From positions 320,253 through 376,288 of the forward strand of contig NW_014577157.1 in assembly GCF_000485595.1 (NCBI RefSeq): DNA of 56,036 bases. The letters are read 5' to 3'. A model generated the notes under the pieces. The model did not search any database. It worked only from the letters and a program-made list of their open reading frames with translations, and had not been told where the DNA came from. Positions within the stretch are counted from its first letter, which is position 1; the number at the start of each line of letters is the position of its first letter. Of this stretch, positions 24,453 through 34,626 are shown piece after piece. The translations under genes and the position numbers were made by a program. The stretch is from Priapulus caudatus (taxonomy: Eukaryota; Priapulida; Priapulimorpha; Priapulimorphida; Priapulidae).

Positions 24453-24664
24453 AAATGTGTGTGTGTGTGTGTGTGTGTGTCTGTGCGCGCGCGTGTGTGT
24501 GTGTGTGTGGTTGTGTGTGTGTGTGTGCTGTTGTGTGTGTGTGTGTGTGTGTGTGCGTGGTGTGTGGTGTGTGTGTGTGTGTGTGTGTGGTGTGTGTGTG
24601 GTGTGTGTGTGCATGTGTGCGTGCGTGCGCGCGTGCGTGCGTGCGTGCGTGCGTGCGTGCATCC
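24453..24664. repeat. (GT)n/(GTGC)n-rich microsatellite
   Basis: The reverse-complement partner of the array at 24108-24398, including GTGCGTGC at its right end. His-Thr and Cys-Val frames across both are artefacts. Confidence 0.92.
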
Positions 24665-24902
24665 GTGTGTTCGGCGCCGTGTTGCAAATTATTGCGCTCC
24701 GTAATGTACTCCTTCAATTCGATTATTTCATTCAGTTTTATATCAGTTTTCTGTCAGTTAGTAAAATGTCCTCTTTCAGGCGCCATCAGGATGATGTATA
24801 CTACTATATGTGTCTGCAGTGAATTCGTCTAACACTATTCAAAAACACGCTGTGAGCAGATCGATGTTGTACGAATGTGTTTTGCTAGTGTTAGCCATTT
24901 CC

Positions 24903-25052
24903 ACCTATATACTATACTATACTATACTATACTATACTATACTATACTATACTATACTATACTATACTATACTATACTATACTATACTATACTATATACT
25001 ATACTACTGTACTATTATATCATGCACTATACTATATACTATACTATATACT
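24903..25052. repeat. (TATAC)n microsatellite
   Basis: About 25 pentamer units with a few interruptions at the right end. Confidence 0.95.
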
Positions 25053-25988
25053 AGCCTGGTTTGGATTGCAGTGCAGCCTTCTGTTCTTGTTATCCGCTAC
25101 AATTACGTATTTCCGCGCGTCTTTTTCTGAACTGCGCGCATATATTACGTCGCCTAATTTCTCGTGAGCACAACTACAACACATGCCGAGTGGAATTACT
25201 ATACATTCATTTAGCTTGCATTTTAATCATTTTAAAACTCGTCGGCGCACTCGAAAAACTATACAAGCAGTGTGTTAATGTGGAATGAACGGCAGAGACA
25301 AGATACTAATTTGCTCGAGTGTGTGCGCGCATTAAGCTTGGTTGTCCACGATCAATGTTTGCTTTGTAAACAAAGAGATTTGAAAGAGGTTACTTAGTTT
25401 AAATTAGGTGATTTTTCGTATACGTACTGTAGTGTTAAAATTGGATATTTTATTTTCTGAGCACGGTACAAACAGTTTGTTAGTAAAATGACAGATGTGT
25501 GGATTCGCTTGCCAGGAAAATCTACGTCTCGGGGCTTTAATCAACTTGCTGAAATGCCAGCTTATAGAATGAGTTCCTATGGGCGGTGTTGGTGAAATGA
25601 GTGACGGTTATATTCTGTTAGATTACACCTTATGGTGTTATGTCCCATCGGGGGACCGAGAACATAAGACGAAGAAGAAGATGACACCTATGTGAAATAT
25701 GAGTTCTTAGGCATGAGTATTTTCAATCTGTGTGAGACTTAGCACATGTCACGACACCGTCAGGAGGCTATAGGTATCATATTGACGAATGAATCGACCT
25801 GCTCTACTAAACAAACGTAACTGCAACTACTGGATGCGTAGCTGATTGTAGAGTTTCGCTGGCCTTTCTTGACACGCGTACAGTAAACGTGGTAGTAAAT
25901 TGTTTTCAGTGTGAGAATCTACACGCACTCCATTAGCGCGAAATGGCAACAAGCTGGAATAGAATGAAATCTAACGTGAGAAATTTTT
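25053..25988. other. Non-coding stretch
   Basis: At 25640-25682 there is a short foldback (ATGTCCC/GGGGAC) followed by ACGAAGAAGAAGATG, a tail often seen at SINE or LINE ends; no full element could be defined. Nothing else supported. Confidence 0.4.
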
Positions 25989-26307
25989 GCACACGTGAGT
26001 AATTTTACTCAAGTAAAATGACGCATGAGTCAAAATACGCACGCGTAATATTTTCAGCGTTCGCCGCACACGTGAGTAAAATTACTCAAGGAATAAGTGG
26101 TAATGCAGATCACGTGACTGTGCGCAGCCAATACTGGGCGCACAATGATTTAAACGCATGCGCTGTGAGTACCAGTGTTGAGTAAATATATTCAGCATAC
26201 GTTGAGTAAAATGACGCATGCGTCAAATTACTCAACAAAAATCCGCCGCACATGTGAGTAAAATGACTCATGCGTCATTTTACTTGAGTAAAATTACTCA
26301 CGTGTGC
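25989..26307. mobile_element. 319-bp MITE with 44-bp perfect TIRs
   Basis: The first 44 bases (beginning GCACACGTGAGTAATTTTAC) are exactly inverted at the right end. The interior repeats TGAGTAAAAT, TGACGCATGCGTCA and TGACTCA-type words many times. The right flank continues as GCCGGGCTTA, and the related string AGCCGGGCGCACACG occurs alone at 29955, so the full end of the family may be longer. No target duplication was resolved. Confidence 0.85.
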
Positions 26308-26359
26308 GCCGGGCTTAACATTTAGCGGTACGTTGGGGATACGTTACAAATTCCTATGG

Positions 26360-26670
26360 TATTTAGGTTTCATACAGCTATTTATAAAAAACAAAACAGG
26401 AAACTTTGCAAATAGCTGTGCTAGCTATCAAAAGATTGTCGAATTTGTTAGTTGTACAAAAAGCGTTAGAAATATTGCCGTGGAATTTGCACTAGTCAGC
26501 CAGTTGATTGCTAGGTAATATTTAGGATTCATACAGCCATTTAAAAAAAAAAACTTTGCAAATAGCTGTACTAGCTATCAAAACATCGTCAAATTTTCTA
26601 GTCGTCCAAAAAGCGTCAGAAATATTGCTGTGGAATTTGCACTAGTTCGTCATAGTTGATTGCTAAAGGT
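26360..26670. repeat. Tandem duplication, two ~155-bp copies
   Basis: TTTAGG(T/A)TTCATACAG at 26362 recurs at 26521, and the two copies stay alignable through CTAGCTATCAAAA, CAAAAAGCGT and GTGGAATTTGCACTAGT. They differ by substitutions and small indels, so the duplication is old. No coding frame is shared. Confidence 0.85.
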
Positions 26671-27062
26671 CTCCAATATCATCAACGATTTCATTGTACA
26701 TTGACGAACGCGCGCAAGAGCACGTCTCCGACGCGATTCACTCACATTCACTCGATGCGCGCACGTTCAATGTTTAGAATTTGAATATAACCCAACATAA
26801 CCGTACGCCCTCTATTAAATGCACGCAGCAGCAGGTACATATAGGCTGATCGAATCGAGAGTCTCTCGCACTCGCGCTGTAGTAGTTAGTAGTCGATGAA
26901 TCATGCATGCGTTGCCCTAGCTCTACCCGTGTAAACAGGGCCGTAGGCTGAGAAAATACATAGAGAGATTCTTCCTCAAAAATGTTCAGGAAATTCATCA
27001 CTTGTAGGATAGGGTAGATTATTATTTGATTATTGATTTGTAGATTGTTATTTCGTTTCATT
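26671..27062. other. Non-coding stretch
   Basis: No supported feature. A 95-codon minus-strand frame at 26774-27061 has no recognisable domain. Confidence 0.4.
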
Positions 27063-27590
27063 AGTTTTAGCTCACCTTGACATCGTCAAGCTGAGCTATT
27101 GCCATGGGTCGTCGTACGTTCGTCCGTCCGTCCGTCGTCCGTCCGTCCGCGTCCGTCCGTCCGTCCCGTCGTTAACATTTGGCTACGGTCAACGATAATA
27201 CAGGACCGTTTGACCACATGTTTGAAATTGGTATAGTTGTTACTGCTATGCCCCATATTAAACGTCCTTTTTGGAGCACGCCCAGCGACGCACTTTCGAG
27301 CACGGCAATTTTTTTGGCAAAAATGGAATTGCCATTAGTCAGTTCAGGTTTAACGGATTTGCTCATTTTTGGTATGTGAATGAATAAGGGCTAGGGGTTT
27401 TGATATTAACAAAAATTATGCAAATTAGGTAGGGTTTGGCAATTATATAGCATATTATACGGACACGCAGATAACAAACAGTCTGTGGTGTCACACTCGT
27501 CTGGTTCGTTTTACAAGATTTCATTGACAATATCTTTAATGCAAAATTCCTGCTATGAACATATTATGATTATACTATTATTATTGTATT
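27063..27590 (+). repeat. Hairpin-headed repeat (TAGCTCACC family), copy 1
   Basis: Starts with a near-perfect hairpin: TAGCTCA and TTGAC, loop ATC, GTCAA and TGAGCTA. Then comes (CGTC)n and a body of about 400 bp beginning TTAACATTTGGCTACGGTCA. The whole unit recurs at 39805-40285. The 66-codon frame in the body has no known domain and is broken in the other copy. The family is a non-autonomous repeat of uncertain class. Confidence 0.85.
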
Positions 27591-28183
27591 ATTATTATTA
27601 TGATATAATGATTTATGCTAAGAAACATCAAAGGCGGGTATAGCGCCATCTACCGTCACAAATTGTGATTCATTTTGGTTTATAAATTATTTATTATTTA
27701 TATATAATATTATTTATTATTTTCACATAAAAAATTACACATGTAATTATCACGAGTATATAATGGGAGTTCTCCCATATATACTCTTCGTTTCTATAAT
27801 GTACGTCGATGGTTGCTCAATTAAAACTGACTTCTTCTCACTCACTCATTTGTGTCCTTTTTTGTGGTTCATTTACATTTATCTTCGGGTTACTGACAGA
27901 TATTACCTAAGATTATTTTTAATTTTGCTTATACCGCCGTAATGTGGTCAGGCTGGGTCGTTTATCGAACGTAAACGACCCAAAAACACAAATACGCGGC
28001 CATGTCTGATTTATATAGTAACGGCGTTAGTGGGCGGGGCACCAAGTAGTCTGCCATATTTCAAAGATTCACTGGCGTTGTCACATCGAGAAAGTTGGCC
28101 CCGTCGAAAAGGTTGGCCACTTATCTGATACAACACCGTTTCCCAGCACTGCAGGTCGTATAGTCTTGCAGCGGCAACTATAA
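27591..28183. other. AT-rich non-coding stretch
   Basis: ATT-rich simple sequence at 27575-27610 and 27685-27725. No other feature supported. Confidence 0.4.
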
Positions 28184-28195
28184 GGGCTGACAGTT
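28184..28195. repeat. Target-site duplication of the LINE, left copy
   Basis: GGGCTGACAGTT, identical to 29126-29137. Confidence 0.9.
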
Positions 28196-29125
28196 TATTT
28201 TATTTTTATGTCTTTTATTTCCAGAAACACATATGTACATTACATTATATTATACGTTATACAGAATATCTACAACACTGTGATGGTAACATAGTAGCTT
28301 AAACGAGTAGCTTATATTCTTTTCCGGTTAATAATATAATCATCTCGCAAAGCAAGATCCCGCCTCCATTTATTTTGGGGGAATGGAATGATATCTATTT
28401 TACTCTGGGAATAAATATTTGTGTAGGCACCACAGCCTTTTTTAACCGCTAGAACAGCCTGCAACTGTGGGAGTATAAACACACTATGCGGAATTTTTTG
28501 GGACATAATTTTATCTCGCCATGTTTTGGGTACTGCCTTTATTAATCTATGATAATCAAGAAAGGTAATAGTTATTTTGAAGTCTGATCTCAATTCCTAT
28601 TCTCTTTCACAAGATCTCCAAAACGTATAAGATTTTTATTCTGCCATTCCTTGATAAGTTCTTGTTTTACAGAGGGATTTCCCCAAAGTGGTTGGTTCAA
28701 TATATCTATTAAAGTGCCGGGTATAAATTTTCACTACATTTTTTCCATGCAGACACGACATCTGACCAAAATGGATTTTCACTTTTTGGAACCTGCTTTA
28801 GGCACTTAGGGCCCATTGTTAGTATGGTGTTGACACTGTATCTTTGAGGAAATACACTCCAAGTATTCCGTTTTAGACAATATATTCTAACCCATGATAA
28901 TTTCATTATATTATTTTCCATTTTAACCATTTTCAAACCCCCCTCATCATACATTTTCACTAACATTGACTTTTTAATTTGTTGAGGCTTTTTATTCCAG
29001 ATGAATTGAGAAAACATATAGTATCAATTTCCTTTATAGTTTCAACACTGGGATTTGGAAGCGATATCAATAAGTGGCTAATTTTAGATAGAACAAGCGA
29101 TTTAATCACTGTGATTTTCCGATAC
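28196..29125 (-). mobile_element. 5'-truncated Tx1/L1-type LINE (reverse transcriptase C-terminal part)
   Basis: This minus-strand insertion is flanked by perfect 12-bp duplications GGGCTGACAGTT (28184-28195 and 29126-29137). At its left, which is its 3' end, it finishes in an A-rich tail with AATAAA on the minus strand. That is the classic product of target-primed reverse transcription with 5' truncation. The two minus-strand frames 29017-28709 and 28593-28312 read as the region just after the polymerase active site of Tx1/L1-clade LINEs: FIWNKKPQQIKKSML, then EGGLKMVKMEN, then LSWVRIY, with tryptophan-rich segments further on. Just upstream (29120-29030) is the typical LPNPSVETIKEID segment in another frame, so there is a frameshift near 29020. 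The catalytic domain and endonuclease are absent. The copy is dead, about 930 bp of an element that is normally several kb. Confidence 0.9.
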
Positions 29126-29137
29126 GGGCTGACAGTT
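29126..29137. repeat. Target-site duplication of the LINE, right copy
   Basis: GGGCTGACAGTT, identical to 28184-28195. Confidence 0.9.
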
Positions 29138-30268
29138 AGAGCTAGCTAGCATTGGCGCGTAGAAGCTCTGTATGCGTTGCTAGGCAAAAGAACACAGTAT
29201 CTGTACAAGCAGCAAGGCAAGGTTGTATATTCGTGCTGAGTAGAAGATGCAGTATACTTGGACTAGTGCCCGCGTGTAAGGAGCACACTACTCTCTTGCT
29301 ACTATCAATATTTCGTTGTTTTATCAACATTAGCCTCCCGCGATTAGAAAATCCGATGAAGCTGGAAAATATCATAAAACCTATTTTTAATTTGGCTGAT
29401 ACATCAGTCGGTTGACATACGCTCCTGTACTGAAGATAGTGCAAGGTCTACGCTCTAAAATAATGTCGGAACTGCTCAAGTTTATTTGTAATGATAACAA
29501 TTCTAAATGCTTTTGGTGACGAGCCCAAATATTTGGGGACTCACAACTTTAAAAATAGGAAGCATCTACGGTGTAACACATTATTAAAGAACTGTTTTTA
29601 TCTAGTCTGTTTTAGATACTGTATTCCACGGTCAGCAACGCAGCCTCACTGTGTTAGCGCGGATGTGTTATCGAATGCTGTAAGATCTGTGTAAATGAAG
29701 GTATATTTGTGTTATTTTGAACATATCTATGTTATTGTAGTTTGGATATGCTCACGTTATTATTGATTCTGTCTCATACAAAAACTTCACAGTGGTCAGG
29801 CTCTTAGATGTGCTAACAAAGTGGGTTTTGATCATGAACAGCAATTGTAATATGATTTCCTTTATACCTGATTTATCTCTGCGCAATAGTTATTAATTAT
29901 CAACAGCGGTTGGGGTAGAAAGTATGGTAGCAGCAGTTAATGTTGCAGTAAAGCCGGGCGCACACGTGTATTGGCTGCCGGTGAGTATTCGGTTTCGGAA
30001 TCAATCGTGCCATTTTGTGGAAGTAGTTTATAAGTTTCAGACGATTGAATGAGTGAGATGTGGCGGTGAAGTGGGTCAATGGCTGCTATTTATTTTTATC
30101 GTTTGTCATGCCATGACTCTCCAGAATGGTGCTAAACTAAAGACAAAGTCTGTGATCCTCGCATGTAAGGTGTATCCGAAGTAGTATCTGTATAGTGGGG
30201 TAGCTACATGTATGCTATTTAACAACGTGACTCTTATCTGCACTAGTCTATGTTAAACACCAAAACGT
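29138..30268. other. Non-coding stretch
   Basis: Contains the isolated string AGCCGGGCGCACACG near 29955, matching the outer right end of the 26-kb MITE. No exon supported. Confidence 0.4.
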
Positions 30269-30277
30269 TAAAGTTAC

Positions 30278-30484
30278 GCTCATAGGGTCGATGTCCCCCA
30301 GTATACCGGAACGTACCCTGGTAACTATTTGATATGGTTAGGGTTAGGGGTAGGGGTAGGGTTAGGGAGTAGGCGTAGACGACTCCCTAGACTCGTTAGT
30401 GGAGTAGGCGAGGTACGGTCTGGCATATTAGATAGTACCAGGGTACGTTCCGGCAGTACCCTGGGGGACATAGACCCTCTCAGC
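30278..30484. mobile_element. 207-bp MITE with 9-bp target duplication
   Basis: The left arm contains AGGGTCGATGTCCCCCAG and CCGGAACGTACCCTGGTA. The right arm is the inverted copy, and the arms are about 65 bp. Perfect TAAAGTTAC duplications lie directly outside (30269-30277 and 30485-30493). A 9-bp duplication with long arms suggests a Mutator-like element. The centre holds GGTTAGGGTTAGGGGTAGGG, which mimics telomere repeat. Confidence 0.88.
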
Positions 30485-30856
30485 TAAAGTTACACTATAG
30501 AATTGAAAGCTACTTAGATATAGTATTCCTTTATATTACAGTACATGATTGATCTACCCAAAAGTAGCAGTATAGATTTTATACTTACAATCAATAGTAT
30601 CAGCCGTTATTAACAGACCCTACGAAATAAGAAAAACTATAGAGTTAGTCATAAGGTCTACCAGGTTTTTTGATCCGTGTAGGGCTTTGGGTGTTTCGGT
30701 ATATAACGTTGCCAAAATGTGCTAAACGTGCCAAAGTGTATTGAATTATATATTTTTTACAGATGTTTAGTACGTAACATTTGTTTACTGGTTTCAAAAA
30801 TTCGCGTAGGCCTTCTTTATTGTGAACTTTGCATGGTAAGGCGTTGTAATCCTTAA

Positions 30857-31455
30857 AGGGATACTATAGACTCTAGGATTTTACTGCATACAACTGTACT
30901 TACTGTATAACAATTCGTCTATACCCACACGTACTTGTTACCAGATACCTAATTTAATTGTTATAATTAATTATACATCAACGCTACAAAATTTGAACGG
31001 CGCCATTAACACCCGCGACCGTGCTGCCACCCTGAACAAGTTGTGCATTTCCCAATATATTTTGCACGTTACAGACCGAGGGCTAATCACAAAGGTGCAA
31101 TTATATTTATACCTAAATGCTATTTAACCGAACGATGTTCATTTTAGGACAAATTTATCCATAATATAACTGAAACTATATGTCGTTACTATGCTATTAC
31201 AATCCTTTTGCTTTTAAATTAATAAATAAGAAACACCCTCGGTCTGTGCCCTTGGCTGAAAAGTCGTTTTGCGCAACTTTTCGGATCGTGCGCTTTGAGT
31301 GGCGCCACCGTCGTTGTAATCAAACTGTAGTCGTTAGTTTTAAAACATTAAAAAAAATATTTCTAATGGTGATTGAACCATGAAACTTTTTATGTAGCGT
31401 AATTTTAACCTAAATTAACTGAAAATAGCCCTAGAACCTAGAGTAAAGGATCCCT
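30857..31455 (+). mobile_element. 599-bp TTAA-flanked TIR element, copy 1
   Basis: The left end AGGGATACTATAGACTCTAGG is inverted at the right end (CCTAGAGTAAAGGATCCCT), and TTAA lies directly outside on both sides (30853-30856 and 31456-31459). TTAA duplications point to piggyBac or Kolobok; the AGGG end fits Kolobok better, by inference. A second inverted pair (CAGACCGAGGG at about 31073 and CCCTCGGTCTG at about 31239) suggests a smaller element nested inside. The right ~330 bp recur inverted at 55719-56036. Confidence 0.88.
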
Positions 31456-31459
31456 TTAA

Positions 31460-32935
31460 CTTGGTCCAATAGTCTTGAATAGATCTGTAGGCCTACTTTG
31501 TATTGCAAAACATTTTGTGACTCTTAGACAAAATTAGCCAATCAGAGCCGTCCCCTAGCGGCAAAATCTCTAACAAACAATATATAAAACGTTTGGCGTT
31601 TGTCGGGAATCGAAAACCAATGCAACTTACATGAGTAATTTCTACTGCATTTAAAGTTAATTATAAGACATGTGTAATTTTTCGTAAAACCTTTTAAATC
31701 ACATCATGTCATGTTATTGTAAGTTGCTGTTCTGAATCTGTCTTTGATCAGTTTTCATACACGCTGTTTTATATTTTGTGTGCGCAATGTGTTGATGGAT
31801 GCTCGTCTGTAATTATACATCCAGAGAGACATGATACAAGATTGCGTGGCACAGCTTTGCTGTTGATCGTGAGCGCTGCGCGCGGATGAGATTTTATTAT
31901 ATAATGGTGATGTACACGCTTAATTGTTCTAATCGAATCTTTACTATGAATTATATCGATTTAATATAATAAGAATGAAAAATCAAAAGTAAATAGTAGT
32001 AGAATGCAATTGTATTTTTTATTGCATTTTGCATCGTAGCAATTTGAAAGGTGGTTTGCAAATTGCTTTTACTGTGTTGTTCTTAATTCTTAAATAATTG
32101 CTATTGATGGTAATTCATTTTAAATATTATGGAATCCAAATGTTGGATAATGTCCAATACAATTTGGAATCCAAATGCAATTGTTAGTAATTATTTAGTA
32201 AATGTAATTATTGTAAATAAATTGCGACTAATTGTAATATCTTTTAAATTTCGAGATTGTAAAGATTTCAATTTACCTATCAAGGCTCAAAAGTACTTCT
32301 GGAAGAAGAAGCAATTAAACACGTTCTAAATAAGGCTGCCGAGAAGGCCGATTGCGTTCAGCTCAGGAATATCGTGTAGGCCTAATCCCTTCCGTTGCGT
32401 CCACGTACTGCCTGCCTATGCTGTTTGCTCACCTAATATCGATTTTCCCATATTTATTTAATAGCAACGTCACAGCTTGCTGACGTAAAATAACAGATTT
32501 TTTACGTAGTGTCGTGGTCATAGTATGAAAAGCATTTAGATTCATCGAATTCTCGTTTTACGGTGTTTTCAATTAATGCATCTTTAATTTTGTTGTTGCA
32601 TTTTCTTGGGAGAATATTTGTGAAATTTAATCAAGTAGTATTTAAATTGCTTTGGCAATTCATGTAATCTAGCAGACAGGGGTGATGCCAAAGATTATTT
32701 TATTCTAGTTTATTCTAGCCACGTATTCTACTCTCCTATTCTCATTCTACTGTCGTATGTGAGCTGACCTTTACATGCGTTTCTAAACGAATAGCATGTT
32801 TATATCGACCAGTACCTCATGTTGCTATCTAAGCGACATTATAAAACTACTTTTAGCCAGACTCGTCGCTAGTTGCGCTAGTTGGTATTATTTTCGTCAT
32901 CCCATCGCACACACTCACCGCTCAGTGAAGCCGTA
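31460..32935. other. AT-rich non-coding stretch
   Basis: No supported feature. A 66-codon frame at 32129-32329 is Asn/Lys/Ile-rich and has no domain. Confidence 0.4.
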
Positions 32936-32939
32936 GTAT

Positions 32940-33081
32940 AGGTCGTGCATGGTGACATGGCAGTATTGTCATAGTATTGGCCATGGTGACATGGGCACTG
33001 CAGCGATAGTATTGGCCATGGTGACATGGCAGTGTGACCATAGTATTGGCCATGATGGTATGGCAGTGTAGCCATAGTATT
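32940..33081. repeat. 34-bp minisatellite, left block (about 4 units)
   Basis: Units read GGCCATGGTGACATGGC, AGTGTGACCATAGTATT. Each contains the quasi-palindrome GCCATGGTGACATGGC. The array resumes in the same orientation at 38814 on the other side of the 5.7-kb transposon. Confidence 0.92.
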
Positions 33082-33500
33082 TTGTTGCCGAGTAGGGAAA
33101 TTTGACTGAACGTTGCAATCGGGTATATACAAGGTTTTTTTGTGGTTTCCTGATCTTTAGACTATCTTGAACCAGAATCCACTGGGTGCCACTTTGGCAT
33201 CTTGACCCTAGATGGAGCGAGCACCCAAGCAGTAATTTTTTTTATCACAAAAAAATGCACATCCTATATTTTCCCCTCTGAGTGCATATAAATGAAAGGG
33301 GTAGACTTACTAAACTTCAATTACTTCTGTAATATTCGGTCAATCTTAATATATTTGGTATTGTTTTGTTTAGTAACCACTCATGCACAATCCTAGACTA
33401 ATTACACCCACAACATACGACCATCAGAGGCCAAGAAATCAAAATGGCCGTCACAAACCATCAGCGAAGCCATAACTTGTCAATTTATTACACATATATT
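33082..33500 (+). repeat. Left terminal inverted repeat of the 5.7-kb transposon
   Basis: Inverted match to 38425-38813, starting at GTTGCC and running through CGTTGCAATCG, AGACTATC(T/C)TGAACCAG, AATCCACTGGGTGCCAC, CACAATCCTAGACTAATTAC and CCATCAGCGAAGCCATA. Small indels separate the two arms. Confidence 0.9.
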
Positions 33501-33792
33501 ATAAAATCATTCCGCGTTAAAGTAGTCTTGAGCAAACTAAATTGTTTAGTATGCTCAAGACTAATTTGGTAATGGCAATAACCATAATGGTAGGCCAGTA
33601 ACTATGAATCTACATGTACAGTCTTGAAAAATAACAGTTCAGGTCTGCCTACATACATGTCTTACTATGGTTCAGTAGCGCAACAAAGACGTACAAAACC
33701 TATGGCATATTAAAATAAAATATTGATAATTTTTATCAATAGATGGCAGTCCTTAATTTGTTGCTAAGTTACAGTGTTAATATTTATTCAAA

Positions 33793-34590
33793 ATGGAAGA
33801 CTGTTGTTTGTTTAAGTACAGTAAGACTGAAAAGATAATCATTGCTGGTGCCTCAACAATCACAAACGTTATTGCTGTGAGCAAGGATCGGGGTGATGTT
33901 ATCCATCATGACCTGGAACGTCAGCTTACAGTTGAGCCGAACCTAACTATAAAATGCCACAAATTCTGTGTATCAACATATAGTTCTTCTCAGCATATAG
34001 AACGGTTGAGACAAAAACATGGATACTGTGATTATCCAGCCAGCAGTCAACCAGCTTGTAGGCGACGGTTAGCACTGCCTTCATTTGACTTCAAACTACA
34101 CTGCATTTTCTGTGGTGAGAAATGCCTGCCACGTGAGAGAAAGCATCCAGGCAGATGGCGTGCAGTCTTTCAATGTCGAACAGTTTCCCCATCAGGCCAG
34201 AAATCATTTAACGAGCAAATTCATCAGAAGTGTCAAGAAAGGAGAGATGAGCATGCTGACGAAGTAAGTATTCGAATCCTTGGAGCGCACTCTGACTTAC
34301 ATGCAGCAGATGCCCAGTATCACAAAGACTGTTATAGTGCCTTCATGAGTCAACGGAATACTGTTGCTGCACAAAGACGTGATGACGTTACTTAAAAGAT
34401 CAGTGATTCTTTACTCCCACATGTCATCAACTTGATGAGCAACGACCTCAGACGGATGTGGACATCTTTAGAACTTCATGATATATATGTGAATGCAGCA
34501 GACAGTACTTTACAAACAGTAAAGATTTCTCGTAGACAACTCCTTGTAAAGCTGACCAGTAGTAACCTGGTAGTAACCTGCTCATCATGA
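33793..34590 (+). pseudogene. Transposon protein, N-terminal Cys/His-rich region (broken)
   Basis: Starts at ATG 33793 and reads 200 codons to a TAA at 34393-34395. It continues in the same frame for 65 more codons to a TGA at 34588-34590, so the first stop is an internal lesion. Likely zinc ligands cluster as HCIFCGEKC (around residue 98), HQKC (around 148) and a YHKDCYSAF segment near 180, with RRDE between them. This Cys/His arrangement is what one expects of a DNA-binding N-terminus and, as I recall, of the eight-cysteine domain of Academ proteins. The second stop lies inside a 34-bp tandem duplication (34558-34625) that also shifts the frame. No signal peptide or membrane segment is present. 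An independent host gene is unlikely because the segment lies between the TIRs. Confidence 0.8.
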
Positions 34591-34625
34591 GAGTAGTAAC
34601 CTGGTAGTAACCTGCTCATCATGAG
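34558..34625 (+). repeat. 34-bp perfect tandem duplication inside the transposon gene
   Basis: The unit AGTAGTAACCTGGTAGTAAC plus CTGCTCATCATGAG occurs twice in a row. 34 bp is not a multiple of three, so the duplication accounts for the shift from frame 1 upstream to frame 2 downstream (34724-34912). Confidence 0.93.
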
Positions 34626-34626
34626 A

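Noticed and set aside
30340-30368. Interstitial telomere repeat (TTAGGG)n as a chromosome fusion scar
   Set aside because: It lies exactly in the centre of a MITE with clear arms and duplication. Other short TTAGGG hits (40931, 44938, 45690) are only one to three units.
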